DNA from: Tuwongella immobilis
Lineage (GTDB): Bacteria > Planctomycetota > Planctomycetia > Gemmatales > Gemmataceae
DNA: 64,000 bases
NCBI RefSeq assembly: GCF_901538355.1
Contig: NZ_LR593887.1
Coordinates: 1,340,920-1,404,919 of the forward strand
Reading direction: 5' to 3'
The translations under genes and the position numbers were made by a program. The notes beneath the pieces were generated by a model. It worked only from the letters and a program-made list of their open reading frames with translations, was not told the DNA's origin and ran no database searches. Below, piece after piece: positions 51,562 through 61,520 of the stretch (within the stretch, counting starts at the first letter, position 1; each line of letters opens with the position of its first letter).

Positions 51562-54436
51562 GATTCGTCCGATCGGTCGAGATGCCGAACGCGAGCGCGT
51601 GTGCGATGAATACGATTGGCTCACGCACAGCCAACGCGGCGGCGATTTGATTACCGCAGCGGCCCGCGGCTACCTGCTCGAAGGCAATCTCTCCCTGGAA
51701 GAAGCCGACGCTCTGTGCGTGGAATTGCTCGTCGATCCGCTGCTGGAAACCAGCACGCTCACTGCCATTCCCGTTGAATCCGCCCCCGACACCGTCACCG
51801 TGCTGCTCAAGCCCGGCGTGATGGACCCCACCGCGCAAAGCGTGTTGGAAGCGGCAGCACGGATGAACATTCCAGTGTCAAATGTTCGCACGTTTCGGCG
51901 ATACTTTGGCCCCGTCGCCGCGGTGGACGATGCCGCCATTCGCAAGGTGCTGGCCAACGACGCGATTGAGCAAATTGTGGTCGGCCCACTCACGGCCAGT
52001 CACCTCAGCCTCGGCAAGCCGACACCGTTCCAACTGGTGACGGTGCCGTTGCGCGATGCCGATGATGCGACGCTGGAACAAATCTCGCGTCAGGGGCAAT
52101 TGGCACTCGCGCTCGACGAGATGCAGATCATTCAGACGCATTTTCGGGAGCTGCAACGCGATCCGACCGACATCGAATTGGAGACGATCGCACAAACGTG
52201 GTCCGAACACTGCTCGCACAAAACGCTGCGCAGCGCGGTGCGATACGATGAAACCATCGACGGTGTGACGACGACGAAACATTTCGGCAACCTGCTGAAA
52301 GAAACCATCTTCGGGGCGACGCAGACGATTCGGGAGCAACTCGGGGACAAGGATTGGTGCGTTAGCGTCTTCGTCGACAATGCCGGGGTGGTGACGTTCA
52401 ACGATGAGTATCACGTCTGTTTCAAGGTGGAAACGCACAACCACCCCTCGGCGATTGAGCCGTATGGCGGGGCGAACACCGGCCTGGGCGGGGTGATCCG
52501 CGATCCGCTGGGCACCGGACTGGGGGCCAAGCCGATCTGCAATACCGACGTGTTCTGCTTTGCGCCGCCGGATACGCCGCCGGAATCGCTGCCGCCGGGC
52601 GTGTTGCATCCGCGCCGGGTGATGCAAGGCGTGGTGGCGGGCGTGCGTGATTATGGCAATCGAATGGGCATTCCCACTGTCAACGGGGCAGTGCTGTTCG
52701 ATCCCGCCTATCTGGGCAATCCGTTGGTATTCTGTGGCACGGTCGGGTTGATTCCGGTCAATCGCATCGAGAAGGCCGCCAAGCCAGGCGATTTGATTGT
52801 CGCGCTGGGCGGTCGCACGGGCCGCGACGGCATCCACGGTGCGACATTTTCGTCACTGGAATTAACCGACGAATCCGAGAAAGTTTCCGGTGGCGCGGTG
52901 CAGATCGGCAACGCCATCACCGAGAAAAAGGTGCTGGATGTGGTGCTGGCGGCCCGCGATCGCGGTCTGTTCCATGCCGTCACCGACTGCGGAGCGGGGG
53001 GCTTTAGCTCCGCCGTGGGCGAAATGGCCGCCGAAATCGGGGCGGACGTCCAACTGGAACTCGCGCCGTTGAAATACGACGGTCTGACCTACACGGAAAT
53101 CTGGATCTCCGAATCGCAAGAGCGGATGGTGCTGGCGGTTCCGGAAGCCGATTGGCCGGCACTCCAAGCCCTGGCCGAAAGCGAAGATGTCGAAGCCGCC
53201 GTGTTGGGCCGCTTCACCGACACCGGCCGACTGAAGTTGAGCTATCACGGTAACCCCGTGGGCGAACTGGATTTGCATTTCCTGCATGAAGGTCGCCCCA
53301 AGCTGGTGCGGGCCGCCACCTGGACCAAGCCGCCGGAACAGGAACCGCTGGGCCACGGGCATCGCCGCTCGCCGCATGAGTCGCTGCTGGCGATTCTGAG
53401 TTCGTATAGCGTCTGTTCCAAAGAGTGGATCATTCGTCAGTACGATCACGAAGTGCAAGGCGGGAGCGTCATCAAGCCGCTGGTCGGGGTGCGGGACGAT
53501 GGCCCCAGCGATGCCGCCGTGGTGATGCCGATTCTGGGCGATTATGCCGGGATCGCCATTGGTTGTGGCATCAATCCGCAGTATGGCAAGCTCGATCCGG
53601 GGGCGATGGCCGGGCTGGCGATTGATGAAGCGGTGCGCAATGTCGTGGCCGTAGGGGCCGATCCAGCGAAGATTGCCATTCTCGACAACTTCTGCTGGGC
53701 CAACGTCCGGGATCCGGAAGTGCTCGGCGCGCTGGTTCGGACTGCCGAAGCCTGTCGGGATGTCGCCGTGGCTTACGGCACGCCGTTCATCTCCGGCAAA
53801 GATTCACTCAACAATGAATTCCGTTCGCCGGAACGAACGATTGCGATTCCTTCCACGCTGTTGGTCTCCGCGCTGGGGCAAATTGCCGATGTGCGAACTT
53901 GCGTGACGATGGATCTTAAGGCCGCCGGGCATCTAATTTATCAGGTGGGCGTCACCAAGCCGGATCTGGGCGGTTCGCACTATCACATGGTGCAGGGGAT
54001 TACCGGCGGACGGGTGCCGCAGGTCGATCTCGAATTGGCCCCGAAAGTCTTCCGGGCGATGCACGCGGCGATTTCGGCGGGATTGGTGCGATCGTGCCAC
54101 GATTTGAGCGAAGGTGGTCTGGCGACTGCCTTGGCGGAAATGGCGTTCGCGGGCGAAATCGGGGTCGATGTCACGAGCTTGGACGCCATCACCGGCCCGG
54201 AACCGCTCAGCGACATCGTGCGGCTGTATAGCGAATCCCCGACACGGTTTGTGGTCGAAGTGCCGGAAGAACGCGCGGCCGCATTCGAGCAGCTGCTCGC
54301 CGGAATTCCGCTGGCCAAAATCGGTGTCACCGTCAAAGAACCGCGACTCCGCATCGCCGACAGCAACGGCGAATGGCTCATCTGGGCGAAACTCAGCGAG
54401 TTGAAAGACGCCTGGCAGAAACCGCTGGCCTGGTAA
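51545..54436 (+). CDS. purL: phosphoribosylformylglycinamidine synthase, PurS-PurL fusion
   Basis: 963 aa. The first about 170 residues carry a PurS-like module (VTVLLKPGVMDPTAQSVLEAAA) preceded by a similar-sized lead domain; then PurL: TWSEHCSHKTLRS (conserved His), FKVETHNHPSAIEPYGGANTG, DYGNRMGIPTVNGAV, and the second half QGGSVIKPLVGV...GKDSLNNEF. Converts FGAR to FGAM in purine synthesis with a separate PurQ glutaminase. ATG 51545 inside the end of tyrA; a GTG at 51542 precedes it directly. Confidence 0.95.
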   Translation: MLWEVEIRPIGRDAERERVCDEYDWLTHSQRGGDLITAAARGYLLEGNLSLEEADALCVELLVDPLLETSTLTAIPVESAPDTVTVLLKPGVMDPTAQSVLEAAARMNIPVSNVRTFRRYFGPVAAVDDAAIRKVLANDAIEQIVVGPLTASHLSLGKPTPFQLVTVPLRDADDATLEQISRQGQLALALDEMQIIQTHFRELQRDPTDIELETIAQTWSEHCSHKTLRSAVRYDETIDGVTTTKHFGNLLKETIFGATQTIREQLGDKDWCVSVFVDNAGVVTFNDEYHVCFKVETHNHPSAIEPYGGANTGLGGVIRDPLGTGLGAKPICNTDVFCFAPPDTPPESLPPGVLHPRRVMQGVVAGVRDYGNRMGIPTVNGAVLFDPAYLGNPLVFCGTVGLIPVNRIEKAAKPGDLIVALGGRTGRDGIHGATFSSLELTDESEKVSGGAVQIGNAITEKKVLDVVLAARDRGLFHAVTDCGAGGFSSAVGEMAAEIGADVQLELAPLKYDGLTYTEIWISESQERMVLAVPEADWPALQALAESEDVEAAVLGRFTDTGRLKLSYHGNPVGELDLHFLHEGRPKLVRAATWTKPPEQEPLGHGHRRSPHESLLAILSSYSVCSKEWIIRQYDHEVQGGSVIKPLVGVRDDGPSDAAVVMPILGDYAGIAIGCGINPQYGKLDPGAMAGLAIDEAVRNVVAVGADPAKIAILDNFCWANVRDPEVLGALVRTAEACRDVAVAYGTPFISGKDSLNNEFRSPERTIAIPSTLLVSALGQIADVRTCVTMDLKAAGHLIYQVGVTKPDLGGSHYHMVQGITGGRVPQVDLELAPKVFRAMHAAISAGLVRSCHDLSEGGLATALAEMAFAGEIGVDVTSLDAITGPEPLSDIVRLYSESPTRFVVEVPEERAAAFEQLLAGIPLAKIGVTVKEPRLRIADSNGEWLIWAKLSELKDAWQKPLAW

Positions 54437-54529
54437 CGCGGAAGCGATTGAGGATTTCGCATGGGTCGGGGCCGATCCGTTCTCACGGGCGGCTTCCCGG
54501 CCCATTGCGTCGATGGGTGAACTTTCGCG

Positions 54530-55360
54530 TCACGGTTTCATCACATACCAGGATGGGTAGGCGTGTTCGACGAGTTCCGGTTGCTCGTCGGTGGTGAATA
54601 ATTTCAGCCCATGTTTGGCGACGAATTGATCGACCACTTCCATCGTCAGCGGCCATCTCGGGTGGTAATCATGCCCCGCGAAAATGCCACCGGAACGCAT
54701 CTTCGGCCACCAGGAATCGAGTGTCGAGATGCCATCTTGCCCCGTGTGTGCATAGCCATCGATGAAGATGAAATCGAAGACACCATCGGCGAAAATCGGC
54801 AAGGCTTGCTCGAACGTCATTCGCAACACCACACTCCGACAGCCGAATTGGCTCAACACCCGGCGGGCATGCTCGCATTCCGCGTCGTTGTGATGGTCGG
54901 ACCAGCGATCGACTGAAAACAGCACCGACATCTTGCCATGTCGCAACAACTGTTCGGAATATCCGCCCGCGGCGACGCCCAATTCGATGGCCAATCCATT
55001 GCGACCGAGTCGATCCAAAAGCGCGGGGAATTCATCGCGGTTGCTGATTTTCAGATCGACTGACGGGTGTGCAATCGTTTGGGCGACTTCGCGGGGAGCG
55101 TCGGATTTCTTCCCGAATAAGCGGCCGAGTAAGCCGTTGTTGCTGGCTTTGTTCGCGCTTTGTCGGCTGGCCGCAAGTGCTTCGCCAGCTTGACGTTGGA
55201 ACGTGGCGACCGACGCTTTCAAGCGGGTGATTTCGTCTTGGGCACGGGCCAACTGTTGTTGGGCTTCGTGGAGTTCCCGCGTGCGTTGGTCCAGACAGAC
55301 CTGCAATTCACTGCCCGCGCCGCCCAACCGGGCGGTCGATTCCTGAAAGTTCGCGTTCAT
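54530..55360 (-). CDS. class I SAM-dependent methyltransferase with coiled-coil N-terminus
   Basis: 276 aa. Residues about 25-60 form a coiled coil (LDQRTRELHEAQQQLARAQDEITRL). The methyltransferase part begins GLAIELGVAAGGYSEQLL (SAM motif I), then VLFSVDRWSDHH, FIFIDGYAHTGQDGISTLDSW and GGIFAGHDYHP, the Methyltransf_24 pattern. Often found in glycan or polysaccharide gene sets. GGGAGAA lies before ATG 55360. Confidence 0.88.
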   Translation of the reverse strand: MNANFQESTARLGGAGSELQVCLDQRTRELHEAQQQLARAQDEITRLKASVATFQRQAGEALAASRQSANKASNNGLLGRLFGKKSDAPREVAQTIAHPSVDLKISNRDEFPALLDRLGRNGLAIELGVAAGGYSEQLLRHGKMSVLFSVDRWSDHHNDAECEHARRVLSQFGCRSVVLRMTFEQALPIFADGVFDFIFIDGYAHTGQDGISTLDSWWPKMRSGGIFAGHDYHPRWPLTMEVVDQFVAKHGLKLFTTDEQPELVEHAYPSWYVMKP

Positions 55361-55488
55361 GGCTTCTCCCGATGATTGGAGCGATACCCGCCGATGGCTG
55401 GCTGCAATTGGCGGGAGAATGCCGTGAACGCGGGCGAATTTCCAGACGAATTTCCGATCTCCGATCGATTCTGGAAATTCTGGCGCGT

Positions 55489-56952
55489 TTATGTTCCACA
55501 GAAGGTGCGATATTGGCAGTATTCGGCAGGCGCAGGCGTGCGAAATGGCGCGCGATCGGTCGTGCGGTCGAACGGATTCTGCAGCGCGGCCACCAAATCC
55601 TGCATCGGCTGAAGGTCGTCTCGCTCATCGGCCGCTTCTAACGCCGTTTCTACCAAGTGGTTGCGCGGAATGACCAGCGGATTGGCCTGCTGCATCGCCT
55701 CGCGGACCGATTCCGGCGATTGCCCCTCGGCAGCGAGTCGGGACAGCCATTCGGCGTGCCATTGCTGCAACGCACTGGCATGTTCGGCGGGCGATTCCGG
55801 GAGTTTCGATTCCGATAGTGCGATGAATGTTTCGGTGAAGTCGGCTTTCGCCGCAAGCATCCATTCCAGAAGCTGTTGCAGCCATTCGATCTCGCCGGAT
55901 GCGGCCGATCGCAGCCCCAGCTTCCGACGCATGCCGGCCAGCCACGCATCCTGAAACAGTTCCGGATAGCGGTTGAGTTCCTCGGTGGCCTGCTCGACGG
56001 CAATCTTGGAATCGTCGTGCAAGAGCGGGAGCATCGCCTCGGCCAAACGCATCAGATTCCATTGGCCGATTCGCGGTTGATTGCCATAGGCATATCGCCC
56101 CATCTCGTCGATGGAACTGAAGACCGTCGCGGGATCATACTGATTCATGAATGCACAGGGGCCATAATCAATCGTCTCGCCAGAAAGTGCCATGTTGTCC
56201 GTATTCATCACCCCATGCACGAACCCGACGAGTTGCCATTGGGCAATGAGTTGGGCCTGCCGCGTGATGACCGCCCGCAGAAAGGCCCGGTATTTCTCGG
56301 GGGAATCGACCAAGTCGGGATCGTGCCGCGCGATGGTATAATCGGCCAGCGCTCGGAGCGTCGGCACATCCCCCCGTGCGGCCGCATATTGGAAGGTGCC
56401 GACGCGAATATGACTGGCGGCGACGCGGGTGAGAATCGCGCCACGCAAGGGCCGATCTCGAAACACGGGCTGACCGGTTGTCACCACCGCCAGCGCTCGT
56501 GTCGTCGGAATTCCCAGGCCGGCCATCGCTTCGCCGATGATGTATTCGCGGAGCATCGGCCCGAGCGCAGCCCGACCATCACCACGACGGGAAAAATGCG
56601 TCGGTCCCGACCCTTTGAATTGCAAATCAACGCGATTTCCACTCGGCGACACATGCTCGGCCCACAGCATCGCGCGACCATCGCCCAGCATGGTAAAGCC
56701 GCCGAACTGGTGTCCCGCATAGGCTTGGGCAATTGGCAGGGCACCGTCGGGCAGGGCCATGCCGGAAAAAATCGCCGCCGCTTCGGTGTCGGTCAACGCG
56801 GAGAAGTCCAGCCCCAATTCGCGGGCCAGCCGATGGTTCAGCACCACCACCTTCGGCTCGCGCACCAGCGCCGGTTTCGCCGGTTCAAATAACGGCTTGG
56901 GTAGTTGGGCATAGGTGTGATCAAATCGCCAGCCGACTGCGTTCGCCGTCAT
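55489..56952 (-). CDS. selO: protein adenylyltransferase SelO
   Basis: 487 aa pseudokinase-fold AMPylase. YAGHQFGGF, QFKGSGPTHFSRRGDGRA (ATP-binding Lys and Arg), GVPTTRAL-like IPTTRALAVV, HGVMNTDNMALSGETIDYGPCAF (catalytic Asn/Asp, DYGP) and QPRIGQWNLMRLAEAMLPL. The E. coli protein ends with a Cys-containing motif; here CQYRTFCGT closes the chain, so the redox Cys may be kept. ATG 56952 with GGGGAG upstream; an extension to 57174 is rejected. Confidence 0.94.
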   Translation of the reverse strand: MTANAVGWRFDHTYAQLPKPLFEPAKPALVREPKVVVLNHRLARELGLDFSALTDTEAAAIFSGMALPDGALPIAQAYAGHQFGGFTMLGDGRAMLWAEHVSPSGNRVDLQFKGSGPTHFSRRGDGRAALGPMLREYIIGEAMAGLGIPTTRALAVVTTGQPVFRDRPLRGAILTRVAASHIRVGTFQYAAARGDVPTLRALADYTIARHDPDLVDSPEKYRAFLRAVITRQAQLIAQWQLVGFVHGVMNTDNMALSGETIDYGPCAFMNQYDPATVFSSIDEMGRYAYGNQPRIGQWNLMRLAEAMLPLLHDDSKIAVEQATEELNRYPELFQDAWLAGMRRKLGLRSAASGEIEWLQQLLEWMLAAKADFTETFIALSESKLPESPAEHASALQQWHAEWLSRLAAEGQSPESVREAMQQANPLVIPRNHLVETALEAADERDDLQPMQDLVAALQNPFDRTTDRAPFRTPAPAEYCQYRTFCGT

Positions 56953-57157
56953 CGTCGCACTCCCCGCAAGATTCCGCGTCTGATGCGCATTATAGACGCT
57001 GCGGGGATTCCTGGACCGACATTCCTCTGGATGCAACTGGCGAGCCGCCGGTTCCGCCGGAACTTCGCCAGGGAACCGACAGGAATCCGACGAGTCGCCG
57101 ATCATGGCCCGACCGCATGCCGATTGCCGCGCGATTCGTTGCAGACTTTGAGCCGAC

Positions 57158-59152
57158 TTAGCGACGATCGGCATCCGACTTCAGCGCGACTTCGGGAAAT
57201 CGCAGGAGTGAATCGGTAATCACGGCCTGAGTTGCGGCATCGAGTTGGGGCGATTCTCGACGCAGTCGCGGCGGAATTTCGGGATCGTGATGCGCGAGGC
57301 TGACCAGCGTTTGAACGGCGGCAATGCGAATATCACGCTGTGAATCGGTGAGTCGTTGCCAGATTGCTGGCAGAATCGCGGCGGCTTGCTCGCTGGAAAG
57401 CGGGGTGAGTCGTTGGAGGGTGAGAAAGCGTCGTTCGGGGTCGGCGTCGGCGAGGCGTTGTTTCCAAACGTCGATCGATTCGCCATGAATCCGAATGTCG
57501 CTTGCGGGCAACGGTTGCAGAAATTGTTCGGCGGCCCGTTGAGCGTCGATGCGGGTGGCGGCGGAGATTGCGGCCAAGCGAACGTCGACATGCTCCGATT
57601 GGGCGAGTGATTGCAGCAGCGACCACGTGGAATCCGGGAGTGGGCCAGTGAGTGCCGCCAGGGCGAGCTGTTGCGTGGCGGGGTCGGGTTGCTGCAACAA
57701 TGCGAGGAGTTCAGGGCGGACGGCGGATGCGGTCTCTGGGGCGGTGGCCAAGTCGTGCAGCAGGGCGAATCGGTGCGGCGCGGACGGGGTGAGTTCCCGG
57801 GCCAAGGCATCGCGAATGGCGGCGGGCGATTGCGGAAATTGGGCAATCCAGGTTTGCAAGGCACGCAGTCGCCAATCGTCGCGGCCAAATTCGAGCGTCC
57901 GTCGCAGGTGCGCTTGACAGTCGGCGGCCGATTCCGGGGCGAGTCGCCGGGATAAGGCGATGGCGGACTCCCATTGGTCGGACGGTTCGCGCAGCAACGG
58001 TTGAATTGCGGCTAAAATCGTATTGTGGGGTGGTTCGGGCTGGTCGGCACGATATTCGGCGGCGGCGAGTCGAACGAGGCGATGCGGCGATTGGAACGCG
58101 GCTTGCACGAGCGATTCGGGGGCAGGGGCGGCCAAGGCGTGCAGCAATCGCCAGGCATGGGCGGCGATCAGCGGCTCGGAATCCTGCGTGAGATGTCGCA
58201 CGATCGCGGCCAGTGGCAAGATCCGGGACTGGGCGGCGGATGGCTCACGAGCCGGAGTGTCGCGGTGTCCCAGTGCCGATTGCAACAGTTGCAATCCGAG
58301 CAGTCGCGGGTACGCATCGCCTTGCAGCAGCAGCGATTGCAGCGTGGCAGCGGCGGCGGCATCGCGGGTCAGCAGCATGCGCACGAGCGTGAATTGCGAG
58401 CGCAGATCGGCATTCACATTCGGCTCAAGCTGCGCGAGTTCTGCGCGGGTTTGAGCATCCGTCGAGGCATCGGTTTCGGGTCGGCGGAGCAGTTCCGGGA
58501 GAATGCGGGCACGCAGGCGATCGCTGCCCAGTCGCAAGCCGTGGTGCAGCACGGGGACGGCACCGGGGCCAATACGCGCCAGCAGATTCAGGCAGGCATC
58601 GGCGATGGTGGCATCGTCCGCGAGCAGGAGTTCTTGCAGCAGTGGGGCTACGCCGGGGCCGGTGCGGGGGTCGATTCGCAGCAGGGTGCCGATGACCTGG
58701 ATGCGAGCGTGCGGCGGACTCATGGCCAGCACGGGGCGCAGGGCGGCGATGGTGGCGGCACGCGGAAAGGCGTCTGCATGGCGGAAAATCGTCTGCACGA
58801 TTGCTTCGCGGACGGCCAAATCGGGATCGTTGAGGCGCTCCAATAATTCCGACGGGGCAATCCACGGAGCCAGCGGTTGTTCGGCTGGTAATGCGGCTAA
58901 CATGCCGCTAATCAATCGACGACGGTGGATGTTGGGATCGGCCAGCGCGGTGGCCCATGGATGATTCGGCGGCGGCGTTTCGGGGGCGGTGGCTTCGGTG
59001 TGGATTCGGGTGGCGGTGTCGCTGAGCAGATCGTTGGAATCGCAGCCGACAACCAGCGGCGCGCTGATGCCCAGCCAGAGCATGCGGCGAATGGAGCGCA
59101 TCCACGGTCGAGACAATCGCATGGGAATCGAGCGCGTGGGAATCGAACGCAT
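57158..59152 (-). CDS. HEAT-repeat lipoprotein
   Basis: 664 aa. An Arg-rich start MRSIPTRSIPMRLSRPW leads to a hydrophobic segment ending VVGCDSND (lipobox VVGC), then many helix-turn-helix HEAT-type repeats (LLERLNDPDLAVREAIVQTIF, LLSRIGPGAVPVLHHGL-like). ATG 59152 has GGAGG six bases upstream; the frame stretches to 59524 without signal features. Probably a lipid-anchored scaffold or sensor; function unknown. Confidence 0.85.
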   Translation of the reverse strand: MRSIPTRSIPMRLSRPWMRSIRRMLWLGISAPLVVGCDSNDLLSDTATRIHTEATAPETPPPNHPWATALADPNIHRRRLISGMLAALPAEQPLAPWIAPSELLERLNDPDLAVREAIVQTIFRHADAFPRAATIAALRPVLAMSPPHARIQVIGTLLRIDPRTGPGVAPLLQELLLADDATIADACLNLLARIGPGAVPVLHHGLRLGSDRLRARILPELLRRPETDASTDAQTRAELAQLEPNVNADLRSQFTLVRMLLTRDAAAAATLQSLLLQGDAYPRLLGLQLLQSALGHRDTPAREPSAAQSRILPLAAIVRHLTQDSEPLIAAHAWRLLHALAAPAPESLVQAAFQSPHRLVRLAAAEYRADQPEPPHNTILAAIQPLLREPSDQWESAIALSRRLAPESAADCQAHLRRTLEFGRDDWRLRALQTWIAQFPQSPAAIRDALARELTPSAPHRFALLHDLATAPETASAVRPELLALLQQPDPATQQLALAALTGPLPDSTWSLLQSLAQSEHVDVRLAAISAATRIDAQRAAEQFLQPLPASDIRIHGESIDVWKQRLADADPERRFLTLQRLTPLSSEQAAAILPAIWQRLTDSQRDIRIAAVQTLVSLAHHDPEIPPRLRRESPQLDAATQAVITDSLLRFPEVALKSDADRR

Positions 59153-59499
59153 GGGCAACCTCCGCTTGCGGAAATCGAGCAAGCCGGTGCATAGCAACGG
59201 GCCGACGATCGGGCAAGCGGAAATCGCTGGCATGGTGGTGTGAATGCTGATGGATTGGCGCGGAAATGGGGTGGTTTGGGGTGATGGGGGGATTTCTGGA
59301 ACTCGGAGAATTGGCGTTATCATCGCAGATTTGCTGGGTTTGCGGGTTCTCCTCATGGCAATGCTTGGGAATGCCGATGGGATAAGAGAGCAAAACGAAA
59401 AACTCGGGTTGGCCGTCGCAGTCAGGATGGTGGCGATTGGCTTGGAAGGGCAAGCTCCCCGCTCGGGTTTGACGATGTCGCTTCTACAGGAGCGTTTCG
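59153..59499. other. divergent intergenic region between HEAT and BBP7 genes
   Basis: No gene supported; must hold two divergent promoters. Slightly lower GC in the middle. No palindrome noticed. Confidence 0.4.
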
Positions 59500-60957
59500 A
59501 TGAGAAAGGGATTTCTCGGTTCAATCGCCGCGCTGGCCACGGGCGCTAGCATGGCCTGGGGGCAAAGCCCAGAGCCGGCGATCAACCCGCTGACCACGAC
59601 GGAACTGGTGCAAACCCAAGCGGGCGCGCCACTGGAAGCGGGTTCGGCGCTGACCGACCCGGTGCCGTTCGGCGGCGGCATGATGCCTCCGGGGGGACCG
59701 GGCGGATTCGGTCCGGGGATGGCTCCGGGACCAATCGGCGGCATGCCGTTCGGCGGAATGCCTGCCCCGAGCTTTCCGCCTCCACCGAATTTCGGCGGTG
59801 GGCATGGCGGTGGTCATGGTGGCGGCCGTGACTTTGTCCGGCTGTATGGCGGTGTCGAATATTTGATGTGGTTCCCCAAGTCGATGTCGGTTCCGGTGCC
59901 GTTGGTGACCACCAGCGCCCCGGCTGGCTTCGGCGTGATCGGCTCGCCCACTACGCAAGTGCTGTCCGGCGGGGAAGATACCGGATTCAACATCCAAAGT
60001 GGTATCCGCATCAACTTGGGTGGCTTCCTTAGCCCCAACGGTCGCGTCGGGTTCGATGTGTCCGGTTTCATCATGGAACCGCGGACCGTTTCCGAACAAG
60101 CGGCTTCGGATGTGTTCGGCCTGCCGACGATTGCCCGCCCGTTCGTCAATTCGGCGACGGGGTTCAATGAGTCGCTGTTGATTTCGTTCCCCGGGTATGC
60201 CAATGGCAACTCGCAGGTGGACGTTTCGACCAAGCTGTGGGGCACCGAAGGCAGCTTGCTGCTGAATCTGTACCGCAGCGAGCCGGATTCGCCGCACCGA
60301 ATCGTGTTGAATTCGACGATTGGCTATCGGTACATCCATTTGGATGAAGCCGTGACGGTCAACCACACCAGCAACCTGGTGACGGGTGCCGCGACTCAGT
60401 TCGGCGGATTGTTCGTGACCGGCCCGGTGAGCATCGGCGTCACCGATAGCTTCCGCACCACCAACCAGTTCAACGGTGCCAACTTCGGCCTGAACGGTGA
60501 GCTGCGGTGGAATCGCTGGGTGATCGGCGGCGGTACCAAGATCGGTATCGGTGTCATGCACCAAGAATTGGAAGTGTTCGGCCAAAGCACGCTGTCGCCT
60601 GGCTTCCCCAACCCGGTCACCGGCATTCCCAGCGCAACCAGCGTGGTGCCCGGTGGGTTGCTGACCAACGTGAACAACATTGGTCGATTCAATCGGGATG
60701 AGTTCGCCGTGGTGCCGGAAGTCAATGTGCAAGTTGGCTTTGCGTTGACTCGCTATGCGACGCTGTTCGCCGGGTACAACTTCCTGTACCTGAGCGATGT
60801 CGTCCGCCCTGGCGATCAAATGGTCGGCACGGTGAACACCGGCTTGGTTCCCACCTCGGTGAACTACGGCTTCGGTGGCGCGGGTGCGGCCAGCCCGACG
60901 GTGACGTCGGAATATTGGATTCACGGCCTGAACTTCGGTCTGCAACTGCAATTCTAA
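59500..60957 (+). CDS. BBP7-family outer-membrane beta-barrel protein
   Basis: 485 aa. Signal peptide MRKGFLGSIAALATGASMAWG, a Gly/Pro/Met-rich low-complexity linker (about 55-108, ending GGGHGGGHGGG), then amphipathic strands to a terminal FGLQLQF, the usual C-terminal aromatic end of a barrel. RLYGGVEYLMWFPKSMSVPVPLVTTS is the BBP7-family opening motif. AGGAG before ATG 59500. Confidence 0.92.
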   Translation: MRKGFLGSIAALATGASMAWGQSPEPAINPLTTTELVQTQAGAPLEAGSALTDPVPFGGGMMPPGGPGGFGPGMAPGPIGGMPFGGMPAPSFPPPPNFGGGHGGGHGGGRDFVRLYGGVEYLMWFPKSMSVPVPLVTTSAPAGFGVIGSPTTQVLSGGEDTGFNIQSGIRINLGGFLSPNGRVGFDVSGFIMEPRTVSEQAASDVFGLPTIARPFVNSATGFNESLLISFPGYANGNSQVDVSTKLWGTEGSLLLNLYRSEPDSPHRIVLNSTIGYRYIHLDEAVTVNHTSNLVTGAATQFGGLFVTGPVSIGVTDSFRTTNQFNGANFGLNGELRWNRWVIGGGTKIGIGVMHQELEVFGQSTLSPGFPNPVTGIPSATSVVPGGLLTNVNNIGRFNRDEFAVVPEVNVQVGFALTRYATLFAGYNFLYLSDVVRPGDQMVGTVNTGLVPTSVNYGFGGAGAASPTVTSEYWIHGLNFGLQLQF

Positions 60958-61520
60958 GCGAATTGTGAGTTTGCCTGGACTGATCTCGCCAAGCATGCAC
61001 ACGCCCGAACGATCTCTGCGGAGTCGTTCGGGCGTGCTGCGTTTCCCCTTCGCGCCATTCCATTTCTCGAAATACCCCGGCCTGCCAGTTGCCCCACGGG
61101 ACGAAGTCCTTCGGCGGATGATCCCATTGATCCGAGTCGATCCGTGGGGCAGAATCCGAATTGTTGATGCAGCATCTGTAGATTCGCTGAATTCTCCATT
61201 TTTACCATTCGGCATTGGCGGCATGAGCGTTTCGACCGCCCGAAAAATGGATTCGGATCGCTCGGTAAAGCCGGTTCGACTCGCTGCCGACAAGGGGAGA
61301 TTCCGAAATTGTTGAGTAGACGACTCGAAGCGACGTCGGCTGCACCATCTGCGGTGTCCGGATTCGGTAGCGAATTCGCATGGTAGAAGGCAGGGACGGC
61401 TCGCAGCGACGGATCGCACGTGCGACCCGACGGGATGGAGAGTTGCTCCCCGAATCACGACGGGGCCAACGCAATCCCCCCGCCCGACCATCACCGACAA
61501 GGTTCAAGGAGTGAAGTCCA
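60958..61520. other. 563-base intergenic region with a terminator
   Basis: No gene supported. After the hairpin at 61000 there is a long GC-rich leader before the VCBS-type gene. A minus-strand frame here (61202-61666) has no start site. Confidence 0.5.
61000..61036 (+). terminator. strong hairpin terminator after the BBP7 gene
   Basis: 13-bp perfect stem CACGCCCGAACGA/TCGTTCGGGCGTG with an 11-base loop, 40 bases after the stop. Confidence 0.78.

Noticed and set aside
59521-61500. 659-codon minus-strand open frame opposite the BBP7 gene
   Set aside because: Shadow of the Gly-rich barrel gene; no family features and it runs through a terminator hairpin.
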